Source: Streptomyces spinoverrucosus (GTDB lineage Bacteria; Actinomycetota; Actinomycetes; Streptomycetales; Streptomycetaceae). Taken from it: a stretch of 64,000 nt of DNA. The position numbers and the translations under genes are program-made. The notes under the pieces are model-generated. The model had not been told where the DNA came from and did not search any database. It saw only the letters and a program-made list of their open reading frames with translations. This document shows, piece after piece, positions 19,321 through 27,483 of this stretch; position 1 is the stretch's first letter; the number at the start of each line of letters is the position of its first letter. The DNA is taken from assembly GCF_015712165.1 (NCBI RefSeq), contig NZ_JADPZX010000003.1, positions 310,001-374,000 on the forward strand, written 5' to 3'.

Positions 19321-19910
19321 GAGGAGTCTCCTTCTCGGGGCGATGGCCAGTGCTCCAGGAGGGTGTGCAGGGCGTCGAGCGCGCGGATCCAGGACTGCTG
19401 CGACGAACGCTCGTGCGCGAATCCGCCCGCGGCCTCCAGGGCGACGAACCCGTGGAACGTGCTGCGCAGCAACCGGACCGCGTCGGTCAGGTCTGGCTCG
19501 GTCAGTCCGTAGCCGCGCAGCATGCCGTAGGTCAGCTCGACCGCGCGCCGCGGTCCGGTTGCCTTGGCAGCCAGATCGGGGTCGATCCGGATCGGGGTCT
19601 GGGTCGCCGTGTAGCGGCCAGGATGCGTGCGGGCGTACTCCCGCCAGGCGTTCGCGAACGCGACCAGGGCGTCCTTGCCCGCCCGCCCGACGGTCGCCTC
19701 CGCGATGCGAATGGTCTTCTCGTCCGCCGCCAGCAGCGCGATCCGACCGCGCAGATCCTCCAGGCCGCGGACGTGCGTGTAGAGGCTCGCGTCCTTCACG
19801 CCCAGCCGCCGCGCCACCTGCGACATGGTCACCTGCTCGAATCCGATCTCGTCCGCCAGTTCGGCGCCCGCGATCGTCACCCGCTCCGCCGTCAGCCCTG
19901 CGCGCGCCAT
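19317..19910 (-). CDS. TetR-family regulator
   Basis: ATG at 19910 has GGAGGAC upstream. 197 residues: the N-terminal HTH is IGFEQVTMSQVARRLGVKDASLYTHV, a good TetR_N pattern, and the C-terminal segment (ARTHPGRYTATQ, then LLRSTFHGFVALEAAGGF) is the TetR_C type often linked to hydrolases. It overlaps the hydrolase start by four bases and has a repeat-rich upstream region, so it probably represses its own operon. Confidence 0.88.
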   Translation of the reverse strand: MARAGLTAERVTIAGAELADEIGFEQVTMSQVARRLGVKDASLYTHVRGLEDLRGRIALLAADEKTIRIAEATVGRAGKDALVAFANAWREYARTHPGRYTATQTPIRIDPDLAAKATGPRRAVELTYGMLRGYGLTEPDLTDAVRLLRSTFHGFVALEAAGGFAHERSSQQSWIRALDALHTLLEHWPSPREGDSS

Positions 19911-19934
19911 GCGTCCTCCCCAAGATCCTTGACC

Positions 19935-19961
19935 CTCTAGTTTTAGCCTAGGGGTCCTAGG
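19935..19961 (-). promoter_or_regulatory. Candidate TetR operator
   Basis: Upstream of the TetR gene lie CTCTAG (19935-19940), CCTAGG (19947-19952) and a second CCTAGG (19956-19961). The last two are palindromic hexamers separated by GGT. The cluster overlaps the stop codon of the GNAT-like gene, so the TetR operon promoter sits partly in that gene's 3' end. Autoregulation is inferred from position. Confidence 0.45.
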
Positions 19962-20697
19962 AAGGTCGAAGGGGGGCTGAAGGTGACGCGCCGTGCAGCC
20001 AGATCCGCAGCGGTCCGACCGGCTCGAAGCCATGGCGGACGGCGGCCGCCAGGTCGTCGCCCCGCTCGTAGCCGACCACCGGCATGGTGGGGAACAGCCG
20101 GTTCACTGCGCCCAGGACGACTGGCCAGACCGCGTCAGGGCCGCCGTCCAGCGCGAAGACATTGGAGATGCCGACCACGTCGTCGCTTTGGTTCGCCACC
20201 GCTCCGGCGACAGTTCGGCCATCGGCGGACTGTCCGGCGAGCACGAAGGTGGCGGGGTCGTCGAGCAGTTCAGGCCGGAAGAGGTCCGCGTTGCCGTCTC
20301 CGTCGTCCCAGGCGAGCGCCCATGCGCGCAGCTTGTCCGGGTCGCCCGCCACGTCCCAGACGAGATCGGACGCGGGGGTGGGCTTACTCGGTGGGCGGTA
20401 GATCCACTGCGCTTCGAACAGCACACGAAAGCCGACCTCTGTCAGGTTGAGGTCGGCGAAGCTGTCCTTGACGGTGGCGCCGGGTGCGGTGGTGTCGATC
20501 CGGGCCGCAAGCGCGGTCCGGTCGGCGCCCGGCACCAGCGTCACCGCGTCGGGGTAGAACTGCGGCGTTCGGGATGCGGCGGCCCAAGCCTGTGCCCCGA
20601 ACTCGCCCGCCAGGCCATGCGACCGGCTCATCGCTGCGCACCACTCGGCGTTGTTTCGGGCGGCTGCCCGGACCAGATGTTGCTTCGGAAGCGTCAC
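19957..20697 (-). CDS. GNAT-like acetyltransferase
   Basis: GTG start at 20697, weak ribosome site. 246 residues; the second half has GNAT-like features: TFVLAGQSADGRTVAGAVANQSDDVVGISNVFA (beta strands 4-5), then VLGAVNRLFPTMPVVGYERGDDLAAAVRHGFEPVGPLRIW, where the G-x-x-P-V-G-x-L ending resembles the last strand of GNATs. The canonical Q/R-x-x-G-x-G/A loop is not clear. Single gene; substrate unknown. Its stop codon lies inside the candidate TetR operator. Confidence 0.5.
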   Translation of the reverse strand: MTLPKQHLVRAAARNNAEWCAAMSRSHGLAGEFGAQAWAAASRTPQFYPDAVTLVPGADRTALAARIDTTAPGATVKDSFADLNLTEVGFRVLFEAQWIYRPPSKPTPASDLVWDVAGDPDKLRAWALAWDDGDGNADLFRPELLDDPATFVLAGQSADGRTVAGAVANQSDDVVGISNVFALDGGPDAVWPVVLGAVNRLFPTMPVVGYERGDDLAAAVRHGFEPVGPLRIWLHGASPSAPLRPS

Positions 20698-20850
20698 GAG
20701 TGCGGATCATGACGGCTGGGACCCAGCCAGTCGAACGGTTTTCCGCTGACTACGAGAGCGTGGCTTTGCTGACGGTATCCGTCGCGCCGCACTGCACTGC
20801 ACTGCTGCGTCTGCGGCGTGATCCAAACGACGGACCCTCGGGCTGCCGGC

Positions 20851-21265
20851 TCAGGTCGTGACGGCGGCCGCGGTTCCCGCGGAGACCGCCGCGACGGTCC
20901 GCATCACCGCGCCGTTCACCGCTTCGGCGCCCCAACTCTCCTGCTCCAGCTTCTTCGCACGCTTGTAGACCGTGCCCGACCACGGGATCACGCGGTGCAG
21001 GCTCGGCAGCGTGCCGCTTGCGGACAGCAGACCGATCAACGCCGCGGTACGGGCATCGGGCTCCGCCCCGTCCACCAGGGCCGCACGTACTCGCGCGACA
21101 ACGGCTTCCTTGTGCCGGGTGTCGGCGGCCCGCGTGGACGTCGTACGGAACAGGCCGAGTGTCCTGTTGCTCTCCCGGCGCAGCAGGCCCCGTTCGACGA
21201 GTCAGTCGAGCACGGTCTTTCGCAGCCCGGTGCCGATCTCGATGATCAGGGTCTGGACGTCCCGC
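20851..21265 (-). pseudogene. GPP34 (Golgi phosphoprotein 3-like) pseudogene
   Basis: The minus strand encodes the C-terminal half of a Streptomyces GPP34 protein: LVERGLLRRESNRTLGLF, then DGAEPDARTAALIGLLSASG, RVIPWSGTVYKRAKKLEQES and WGAEAVNGAVMRT. Immediately upstream an in-frame TGA (minus-strand codon at about 21203-21205) replaces what is normally Arg in TVLDRLVERG, as a CGA to TGA change would produce. Similarity continues upstream only for about 20 residues (IEIGTGLRKTVLD) and then ends; the N-terminal half of the family is missing. So there is both a nonsense codon and a lost 5' half. Confidence 0.65.
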
Positions 21266-21321
21266 ACCACCCCGGGTGTAGTACAGCGTGCCGGCACCCG
21301 TGCGTGGCCTCGCCCCCCGAC

Positions 21322-21364
21322 TTGCCTGACGGGAAAGTCAAGGGTAGCTTTCCCGGTAGGAAAG
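21322..21364 (+). promoter_or_regulatory. Promoter with overlapping inverted repeat for ABC exporter operon
   Basis: TTGCCT (21322-21327) and TAGCTT (21345-21350), 17 bases apart, make a plausible sigma-70-type promoter. GGGAAAG (21331-21337) and CTTTCCC (21348-21354) form a perfect 7-bp inverted repeat that covers the spacer and -10, and a further GGAAAG follows at 21359. The winged-helix protein encoded second in the operon is the obvious candidate repressor. Confidence 0.5.
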
Positions 21365-21391
21365 TAAAGTTGGAACGGGGAGGCGGTGGCC

Positions 21392-21898
21392 GTGAGCACA
21401 CCAGTGGATGCCGAACAGGCATGGAAGGACCTGCAGCGCATCCGAGTGCCACAGGAGCGGGTGTACGACGAGGTCGAGCGGAGCGCGTCCGGCGGCCCCG
21501 GCGCGACATACGCCACGGCCGCGATCATGTGGGTCTTCCTGGCCGGCCTGGGCCTGGACCCGCCCAAGTGGGGCGTCTGGCTGGCCCTCGCCGTCTATCT
21601 CACGGTGCTGGGCGCGCTGGCCCGGACCTACAACCGCAGGAGCCGGATGCGACTGCACCACTCCCGTTGCAGCTGGCGGATGTTCGCCACCTTCGTCGCG
21701 GGCGCGGTGGTGACCGGCGGGACCATCGTCCTGTCCGGCCGTATGGTCGAGTCCCTGAAGCCGATGTCCGGCAGCCTGATCCAGGCCACGGTCTCGGCGG
21801 CCGTGTTCGTGCTGTTCGTCGGACCTGCCGGCCGCTGGGCGGTCGGCTCGTTGCGCGGCCGCGGCGAACCGGCGGCCCGCGTGGGGGCGGGCAGATGA
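21392..21898 (+). CDS. Small integral membrane protein of exporter operon
   Basis: Of two in-frame GTGs, the one at 21392 has the correct distance to GGGGAGG. 168 residues: a hydrophilic N-terminus rich in charged residues, then four hydrophobic segments (TYATAAIMWVFLAGLGL; WLALAVYLTVLGALA; MFATFVAGAVVTGGTIVLS; LIQATVSAAVFVLFVG). No family recognised. It shares ATGA with the winged-helix gene and precedes the ABC genes; such a membrane protein, regulator, ATPase and permease set is common in Streptomyces. It may be a sensor or accessory subunit. Confidence 0.7.
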   Translation: MSTPVDAEQAWKDLQRIRVPQERVYDEVERSASGGPGATYATAAIMWVFLAGLGLDPPKWGVWLALAVYLTVLGALARTYNRRSRMRLHHSRCSWRMFATFVAGAVVTGGTIVLSGRMVESLKPMSGSLIQATVSAAVFVLFVGPAGRWAVGSLRGRGEPAARVGAGR

Positions 21899-22248
21899 GC
21901 ACACCCACCGGCTTCGACGAGCTGATCCATCCCGCCACCCGGCTGTCGGTGGTCGCACTGCTCGCCGCCACCGAATGGGCGGACTTCGCGTTCGTCCGCG
22001 ACAGCCTCTCGCTCAGCGACTCCGCACTCTCCAAACAACTGCACACCCTGGAAGAGGCCGGATACCTGGAGCTCCACAAGGAGGGCGGCGGCCGCAAGCG
22101 GCGCACGAAGGTGCGGTTGACGGACCGCGGCCGCACCGCCTTCGAGGGGCACGTGGCGGCGCTCCGGGCAATCGTCGAGGGCGCCGGGCCGCCGGCGACG
22201 ACCGGGGAGGAAGCCCGCCGGCAGCACCCCACGAAGGCAGGACGATGA
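21895..22248 (+). CDS. Winged-helix (MarR/ArsR-like) regulator
   Basis: 117 residues. FDELIHPATRLSVVALLAAT starts the domain, RDSLSLSDSALSKQLHTLEE is the recognition helix, and GYLELHKEGGGRKRRTKVRLTDRGR the wing, as in the HTH_27-type single-domain regulators that accompany ABC-2 exporters. Both ends overlap neighbours by four bases (ATGA). It probably represses the operon through the inverted repeat at 21331-21354. Confidence 0.85.
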   Translation: MSTPTGFDELIHPATRLSVVALLAATEWADFAFVRDSLSLSDSALSKQLHTLEEAGYLELHKEGGGRKRRTKVRLTDRGRTAFEGHVAALRAIVEGAGPPATTGEEARRQHPTKAGR

Positions 22249-23162
22249 CGCAGCAGATCGAGCACGCACCCGCCCAACCCGTGATCCAGGCCCGCGATGT
22301 GACCATGGCGTACGGCGACACCAGCGTCCTGCGCGGCATCGATCTGGACGTCCACCGCGGCGAGGTCTTCGCGCTGCTCGGCCCCAACGGCGCCGGGAAG
22401 ACCACCACCGTCGAGATCCTGGAGGGCTTCCGGCAGCGCTCCGGCGGGGAGGTCCGCGTCCTCGGTGTGGACCCCGAGCGGGGCGACGACGCCTGGCGCG
22501 GCCGCATCGGGCTGGTCCTGCAGTCCTGGCGCGACCACCCCCGCTGGCGGGTCTGCGAACTTCTGACGCACTTCGCGACGTACTACTCCGACCCGCGCGA
22601 CCCCGCCGGGCTGCTGGCCCTGGTCGGCCTCACCGACCAGGCCGACCAGCAGGTGAACCGGCTGTCCGGCGGCCAGCGCCGGCGGCTGGATGTCGCGCTC
22701 GGCATCGTCGGCCGCCCCGAACTCCTCTTCCTGGACGAGCCGACCACCGGTTTCGACCCTCAGGCACGGCACGAGTTCCACCTCCTGGTCGAACGGCTGG
22801 CCCGCGATGAAGGCGTCACCGTCCTGCTCACCACACACGACCTGGTGGAGGCCGAGCGGCTCGCCGACCGGATCGCGATGCTGGTCGGCGGCCGGATCCG
22901 GGCCTGCGGCACCCCGGCGGAGCTGGCTCGTCGGGCCGCCGCTCAGGCCGAGGTCCGCTGGACGGCCGACGACGGTACGTCCCGCCGCGTACGCACCGAG
23001 GACCCCTCACGGCTGGTCTGGGACCTCCACCAGGACGCGGTCGGCCCGATCGCCGACCTGGAGGTCCGCCGCCCGACGCTGGAGGACACCTATCTGCACA
23101 TGGTGCATTGGCAGGACGACGGCACGGACGCAGTCATGGACGGGGAGGCACGGGCCGCATGA
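22245..23162 (+). CDS. ABC exporter ATP-binding protein
   Basis: 305 residues. Walker A is GPNGAGKTT, the signature is LSGGQRRRLDVALGI, Walker B is LLFLDEPTTGFD and the switch His follows in TTHDLVEAERLADR. The DrrA-type C-terminal extension (RRPTLEDTYLHMV) marks the ABC-2 drug/antibiotic exporter subgroup. It overlaps the regulator upstream and the permease ATG downstream (ATGA at 23159-23162), so the partner is the next gene. Substrate unknown. Confidence 0.9.
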   Translation: MTQQIEHAPAQPVIQARDVTMAYGDTSVLRGIDLDVHRGEVFALLGPNGAGKTTTVEILEGFRQRSGGEVRVLGVDPERGDDAWRGRIGLVLQSWRDHPRWRVCELLTHFATYYSDPRDPAGLLALVGLTDQADQQVNRLSGGQRRRLDVALGIVGRPELLFLDEPTTGFDPQARHEFHLLVERLARDEGVTVLLTTHDLVEAERLADRIAMLVGGRIRACGTPAELARRAAAQAEVRWTADDGTSRRVRTEDPSRLVWDLHQDAVGPIADLEVRRPTLEDTYLHMVHWQDDGTDAVMDGEARAA

Positions 23163-24075
23163 GGGAAACGCACGTGACGAACGAGAGGGCCAGGACCGAC
23201 AAGGCGGAGAAGCCTCGCCGCCCCACCCGCCACCACTGGCGTGCCGGCGTTCTCCGAGGCGGCATCGAGCTACGGCAGCTCCTCCGCAATCCCAAAGAGA
23301 TGTCCGGCCATCTGACCAACGTGGTCGTCGCACTCCTGGTCGCCGCCTACGTCGGCGACGACGTTCCCGGCACCCACACCCCCATGGCCCATCTGGTGCT
23401 TGCGGGCTTCGCCGCGTATCTGCTGTTCCAGATCGGGCTGATCAATCTGCCGCAGATGCTCGTGACCGAGCGGGAGGAAGGCGCCCTGCTGCGGCTGCGT
23501 GCGACGCCCGGGGGATACCCGCCTACCTCGTCGCCAAGTGCCTGCTGGTGGTCGTCACGGCGGTCGGCACCCTTGCTCTGCTCCTGGTCACCGCAGCGGT
23601 GCTGGTGGACGGGCCACTGCCGCACGGGCCGGGCGACTGGCTGACACTGCTGTGGGTCACCACCCTCGGCCTGCTCGCCGTCGTTCCGCTGGGCGCGGCC
23701 ATCGGCGCCGTGCTGCCCAACCCCCGCGAGGCGCTGGCATTGATCATGCTGCCCACGATGGGCCTGCTGGTCACCTCCGGAGCGGTGTTCCCGATCACCT
23801 CGCTGCCCGTGCCGGTGCAGCAGGTGGCCGCCGTCTTCCCGCTCAAGTGGATGGCACAGGGCCTGCGTTCGGCGCTGCTGCCGGACTCCGCACGGACCGC
23901 AGAGGCGGCCGGCTCCTGGGAGTTGCCCATGGTCGCCCTGGTGCTGACCGCCTGGGCGGTCCTCGGGTTCCTCCTGGCCATCCCTCTCCTGCGCCGAGCC
24001 GCCCGCCGCGAGTCCGGCTCCCGCCTGACCGCGCGCCACCGCCGGGCGGCCCAGAGCGGGGCGATGCCCGCGTAG
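23159..24075 (+). pseudogene. ABC-2 exporter permease, frameshifted
   Basis: ATG at 23159 overlaps the ATPase stop, with GGGGAGG upstream. The first frame encodes a cytoplasmic N-terminus, ELRQLLRNPKEMSGHLTNVV, two membrane helices and PQMLVTEREEGALLRLRATPGG, then loses sense. From about 23515 the +1-shifted frame continues IPAYLVAKCLLVVVTAVG through four more helices (with MLPTMGLLVTSGAVFP, typical of ABC2_membrane) to TAG/TGA at 24075. One base missing in the GGGGG run at 23510-23514 explains the break; with it restored the product is about 305 residues. Either a sequencing error or a recently inactivated exporter. Confidence 0.8.
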
Positions 24076-24128
24076 GAGGGCTCATGCCTGTCCGGCAGGG
24101 GTCGATGCCGACCGCGAGAGTCTGGTGG

Positions 24129-24557
24129 TCAGACCGTCAGGAGACAGATCCCCAGCGCGAGAAGGGCGAGGACCTTGAGCGCCTCGGTGACCACGTAGAG
24201 CAGGTGGGCGTGGGAGCGGGGCAAGGTCTCACCGGCGAGCACCCGGTCGGAGCGGCGGTTGAGGCGGGGTCGGATCAGCAGGAGCTGTACGGCCAGCAGC
24301 AGTGCGGCAATACCGGTGAGCAGGCCGACGGGCAGGGGAGGGTCACCGACGGCCACCGAAGCGACCGCGGCGGTGGCGAGCACGAGTTCGGCCCGGTTGA
24401 GCGCGCGGAAGACGATCCGGCCGATGCCGAGCCCGATGGGTACGGTCACACCGGGAGCCCGGAACTTCAACGGCGCCTCGAGAAAGGAGATGGCCAGGAC
24501 CATCCCCAGCCAGACGAAGATGACGGCGGTAGCTACGGCGGCCGACGTGGCGTTCAT
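24129..24557 (-). CDS. Four-helix membrane protein next to hmp
   Basis: 142 residues, start ATG with AAGGAGC eight bases upstream. Four hydrophobic segments are clear (AVATAVIFVWLGMVLAISF; LVLATAAVASVAVG; LLTGIAALLLAVQLLLI; ALKVLALLALGICLLTV), with a conserved-looking PRSHAHLLYVVTEALK between the third and fourth. No named family recognised; it resembles small DUF4149-like proteins. Only 14 bases separate it from the flavohaemoprotein stop, in the same direction, so it is probably co-transcribed and NsrR-controlled. Confidence 0.75.
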   Translation of the reverse strand: MNATSAAVATAVIFVWLGMVLAISFLEAPLKFRAPGVTVPIGLGIGRIVFRALNRAELVLATAAVASVAVGDPPLPVGLLTGIAALLLAVQLLLIRPRLNRRSDRVLAGETLPRSHAHLLYVVTEALKVLALLALGICLLTV

Positions 24558-24571
24558 GGGGTGCGCGCTCC

Positions 24572-25771
24572 TTACTCGCGGCCGAGCCAGAGATCAGGGC
24601 CGAAGACTTCGTAGTGAATGGCGTGTGCGGGCAATCCGAGGCGGAGCAGGTCGCCGCGTACCGCCCGCATGAACGGCAGCGGGCCGCACAGGTATGCGGC
24701 GTTCAGCCCCTCCGGGAGTTCGAGCGCGGTCACGTCGGCCTGGCCGGCGGACGCCCCCGGGGCATCGTCGCCCGGCTCTTCGTACCAGAGGTGCAACGTG
24801 GCATGCGGCAGCGCTTGGACCAGGCGGCGGAGTTCGTCGCGGTGCGCATGGTCGGCGGGGGTGCGGTCGGCGTGAACCACCGTCACCTCCCGGGACGTAC
24901 GCCCGGCGGCCAGGTGGTGGAGCATGGACAGCATCGGTGTGCAGCCGATCCCGGCCGACGCCAGCAGCAGCGGGCCGTCGCCTTCGGGTAGGACGAGGTC
25001 GCCGAAGGGGGCGGAGACGGTGAGCACGTCTCCGACGCGCACGTTCTCATGCAGCCAGGAGGAGACCTCGCCCTCCGGTCCTGCCATGCCGTTGACGCGC
25101 TTGACGGTGATGCGCCACGGGTCGCTGCCCGGGGCGGCGGACAGGCTGTACTGGCGTATCTGGCGGGCGCCGTCGGGCAGTTCGACCTGGACACTGACGT
25201 ACTGGCCCGGGCGGAACGCGCCCGCGGGGCTGCCGTCGATGCGGCCCAGCACGAAGGACACCGCGTCAGGGGTCTCCTCTCGCCGGTCGATCACCTTCAT
25301 CTGCCGCCAGACCCGGCCGTCGGCCACGTCGGCCTCCTGGTAGAGCCGGGCCTCAACAGCGATCAGCGCGTTGGCCATCAGCCAGTAGACCTCGTCCCAG
25401 ACGGCGGCTACGTCGCCGGTGACGGCATCGCCCAGGACCTCGCCGACGGCGGCGAGGAGGTGTTGGTGGACGAGCTTGTACTGGTCGGAGGTGACGCCGA
25501 GGGAGGCGTGCTTGTGGGCGATCCTGGCGAGCATCGCGTCGGGCCGGGCGTCGGGGTGTTCGAGCAGCATGCCCGCGAACGCCGCGATGGAGCCGGCCAG
25601 CGCCTTCTTCTGCTCCCCGTTGGCCTGGTTCCCGCGGTTGAACAGGTCGCGCAGCAGTTCGGGAAGGTCGTCGAAGAGCTTGGCGTAGAACAGCTCGGCG
25701 ATCTCGTCGATGGCGGCGCCGACGAGGGGCAGGGTGGCCCGGACGATCGGGATGGATTGCTCGGAGAGCAC
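24572..25771 (-). CDS. hmp: Flavohaemoprotein, nitric-oxide dioxygenase
   Basis: GTG at 25771 has AAAGGGG five bases upstream. The 399 residues comprise a globin domain (about 1-138; proximal His in AHKHASLGV, distal region LPELLRDLFNRG), an FAD-binding domain (RQYSLSAAPG, the R-x-Y-S motif) and an NAD domain (LLASAGIGCTPMLSML; final YEVFGPD). This is the full Hmp architecture, which oxidises NO to nitrate with O2 and NADPH. An operator-like sequence immediately upstream and an NsrR gene divergent only in order (same strand, next upstream) indicate NO-responsive repression. Confidence 0.95.
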   Translation of the reverse strand: MLSEQSIPIVRATLPLVGAAIDEIAELFYAKLFDDLPELLRDLFNRGNQANGEQKKALAGSIAAFAGMLLEHPDARPDAMLARIAHKHASLGVTSDQYKLVHQHLLAAVGEVLGDAVTGDVAAVWDEVYWLMANALIAVEARLYQEADVADGRVWRQMKVIDRREETPDAVSFVLGRIDGSPAGAFRPGQYVSVQVELPDGARQIRQYSLSAAPGSDPWRITVKRVNGMAGPEGEVSSWLHENVRVGDVLTVSAPFGDLVLPEGDGPLLLASAGIGCTPMLSMLHHLAAGRTSREVTVVHADRTPADHAHRDELRRLVQALPHATLHLWYEEPGDDAPGASAGQADVTALELPEGLNAAYLCGPLPFMRAVRGDLLRLGLPAHAIHYEVFGPDLWLGRE

Positions 25772-25781
25772 AGCGGCCCCT

Positions 25782-25806
25782 TTATTGGTAGATGATCTGC
25801 GCATTT
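25782..25806 (-). promoter_or_regulatory. NsrR-type operator upstream of hmp
   Basis: On the minus strand the region reads ATCATCTACCAAT just before hmp. From memory this half-site is the same as that of the S. coelicolor hmpA1 NsrR operator, which is an 11-bp inverted repeat with a one-base centre. Here the arms are 25782-25793 and 25795-25806 with 7 of 12 pairs matching. It lies 11 bases upstream of the start, overlapping the likely promoter. Confidence 0.65.
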
Positions 25807-25861
25807 AAACGGATGGGTGTGTGCAGGCGCGCGCGAGTACGCGCGCACCGACGGATGAGGC

Positions 25862-26305
25862 TCACTCGGGGCGGTGGCCGGCCAGTCCCACGAGAACCGG
25901 CCCGGTGGGTGAGGCCACCAGGTCGGTCACGGTCAGCGGATCGAGGGTGGCGTAGAAGGCTTCCTGTGCGTCGCGCAGTGCGCGTCGGAGTCGGCACGCC
26001 GCGCGGAGTGGGCAGGGTTGATCGCCCTCACACGCGACGACCTCGTCCTGACCTTCCAGTTCCCGCACCAGCCAGCCCACCGACGCCCGGCGGCCGAGGG
26101 CGGTGAGTGCCAGTCCGCCGCCGCGACCGCGTCGGGCCTCCAGTACGCCCAGGTGCTGCAGGCGCGTGACCGCCTTCGCCATGTGCGCGGAGGGTACCGC
26201 CATAGCCTCCGCCACCTCCTGGGTGGTCAGAGGGCCGTCCTGCTCGGAGACCGCCAGGCGCATCACGGCACGCAGCGCCAGGTCGGTGAACTTCGTCAAC
26301 CGCAC
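25862..26305 (-). CDS. nsrR: NsrR, Fe-S nitric-oxide-sensing Rrf2 repressor
   Basis: 147 residues with the Rrf2 winged helix (MRLTKFTDLALRAVMRLA; LTTQEVAEAMAVPSAHMAK; RLQHLGVLEARRGRGGGLAL). The three cysteines are CEGDQPCPLRAAC, i.e. C-x5-C-x5-C, the spacing of the NsrR cluster ligands rather than that of IscR. The GTG start at 26305 has only a weak ribosome site. It sits directly upstream of hmp, and its own upstream region has a near-perfect NsrR-like palindrome, so autorepression is expected. Confidence 0.92.
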   Translation of the reverse strand: MRLTKFTDLALRAVMRLAVSEQDGPLTTQEVAEAMAVPSAHMAKAVTRLQHLGVLEARRGRGGGLALTALGRRASVGWLVRELEGQDEVVACEGDQPCPLRAACRLRRALRDAQEAFYATLDPLTVTDLVASPTGPVLVGLAGHRPE

Positions 26306-26319
26306 GCCCTGACACTAAC

Positions 26320-26344
26320 AAACACGCATCCAGGATTCCTGTTT
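26320..26344 (-). promoter_or_regulatory. NsrR-type operator upstream of nsrR
   Basis: AAACACGCATCC (26320-26331) and GGATTCCTGTTT (26333-26344) form an inverted repeat with a single central base, 10 of 12 pairs matching. This is the geometry of Streptomyces NsrR sites, and the left arm AACACG is shared with the published hmpA1 operator as I recall it. It lies 15 bases upstream of the nsrR start. Confidence 0.7.
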
Positions 26345-26411
26345 GAGTGGGCTGATCAACGGTGTGGAGCCCATCACGGAGTCCGGCGCCCGCATCGTCA
26401 GGTGACGCTGG

Positions 26412-26684
26412 TCAGTTCGAACCCCGCTCCGGCATGGGCCGGTAGCGGGTGGGCCCCGGCGTCCTGCCCTGCGGTGGGTACTCGCAGTCGAGGCTGGTGA
26501 CCTCGTAGTCGTTACCCTCGTTCTGCTCCTGGTCGACGACCACCGTCGCGGTGCAGGCGCGGCCGTGCTCGTCGGTGAACGTGACGACCTCGCTGTAGTC
26601 CGTCGGCGGGGTGGTGCACCCCGCGAGCACCAGCACCGCAGCCCCGGCGGCCGCCACCGCGCCAAACCCCCACGGCCGTCCCAT
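26412..26684 (-). CDS. Small secreted lipoprotein
   Basis: 90 residues, ATG with GGGGAGGG seven bases upstream. The N-terminus has a hydrophobic stretch ending in the lipobox LVLAGC, so it is probably membrane-anchored outside the cell. The mature ~65 residues (SEVVTFTDEHGRACTATVVV, SLDCEYPP) hold two Cys likely to form a disulphide. No family recognised. Confidence 0.7.
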   Translation of the reverse strand: MGRPWGFGAVAAAGAAVLVLAGCTTPPTDYSEVVTFTDEHGRACTATVVVDQEQNEGNDYEVTSLDCEYPPQGRTPGPTRYRPMPERGSN

Positions 26685-26814
26685 GCCACATCCCTCCCCG
26701 TCCGACCTTGTCCGGCGACTCCGTCACCGGCCACGAGAACAATGCCCGGAGTGTAAGGAGTCCCTTCCGGGAGGGGTCCCGCGCCGACGCACGCTGTAGA
26801 GAGCATGAGACCGG

Positions 26815-27324
26815 CTAGGAGCGGGGGTCGGTGATCGCCGTCGCGTCGGTCCAGGCGATCTCGAAGTACCTCACGTGTTCGTCTTCTCCGGTCGGCCGCA
26901 TGCCGACTGCCAGCATGACGTGCTGGGACGCGATGTTGTCGTGGTCCGCGTCGCCTTTCACGCAGGTGACGCCGTGGGCCCGCGCGAGCAGCAGCAGTCC
27001 GCGGAGGGCTTCGGTGGCGTACCCCTTGCCTCGCGCTGACGGGACGAGGCCGTAGCCGATCGTGACGCTGCCGTTCTCGTCCGCGGGTCCGTGGAAGCCC
27101 ACACCGCCGATCGCCTGACTGTCCTCGCGGCGGCGGATCTCATAGTTTCCGAATGGCTGGGGATCACCGGTGTCCGCGCAGGTGCTCAGGAAGCGCCTGG
27201 CGGCGGACACATCCCCGTCTGTGGGGTATTCGGGCGCCCATCGGGCACCACTGTCCGGCTCGCCCGCCACTACTCGCTCAGCCTCACTCACGGTCATCGG
27301 ATGAATCACGAGCCGCGCCGTCAC
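26815..27324 (-). CDS. GNAT-family N-acetyltransferase (RimJ/RimL-like)
   Basis: 169 residues from GTG 27324 (VTARLVIHPMTVSEAERVVAG). The acetyl-CoA loop is VPSARGKGYATEALRGLLL (R-x-x-G-x-A), preceded by the IGGVGFHGPADENGSVTIGYGL strand pair and followed by VKGDADHDNIASQHVMLAVGM, the typical N-x-A-S-x-x-V-x-x-x-x-G-M of RimJ/RimL-type enzymes. Acceptor unknown. Stand-alone gene. Confidence 0.85.
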   Translation of the reverse strand: MTARLVIHPMTVSEAERVVAGEPDSGARWAPEYPTDGDVSAARRFLSTCADTGDPQPFGNYEIRRREDSQAIGGVGFHGPADENGSVTIGYGLVPSARGKGYATEALRGLLLLARAHGVTCVKGDADHDNIASQHVMLAVGMRPTGEDEHVRYFEIAWTDATAITDPRS

Positions 27325-27483
27325 AAGATCACCCACAGCAGGGAGGGGTATCACGCGGGGCGACCAGAGCGCACGTGGATTTTCCCACCAGGCAGCGCCT
27401 CGCCCCGACGGGCTGCGCGAGGAGGCCGATCGCCAGCGGGCGGGACTTGGGCATTCCGCAACCACTGGGTGTTCCATGCAGTT

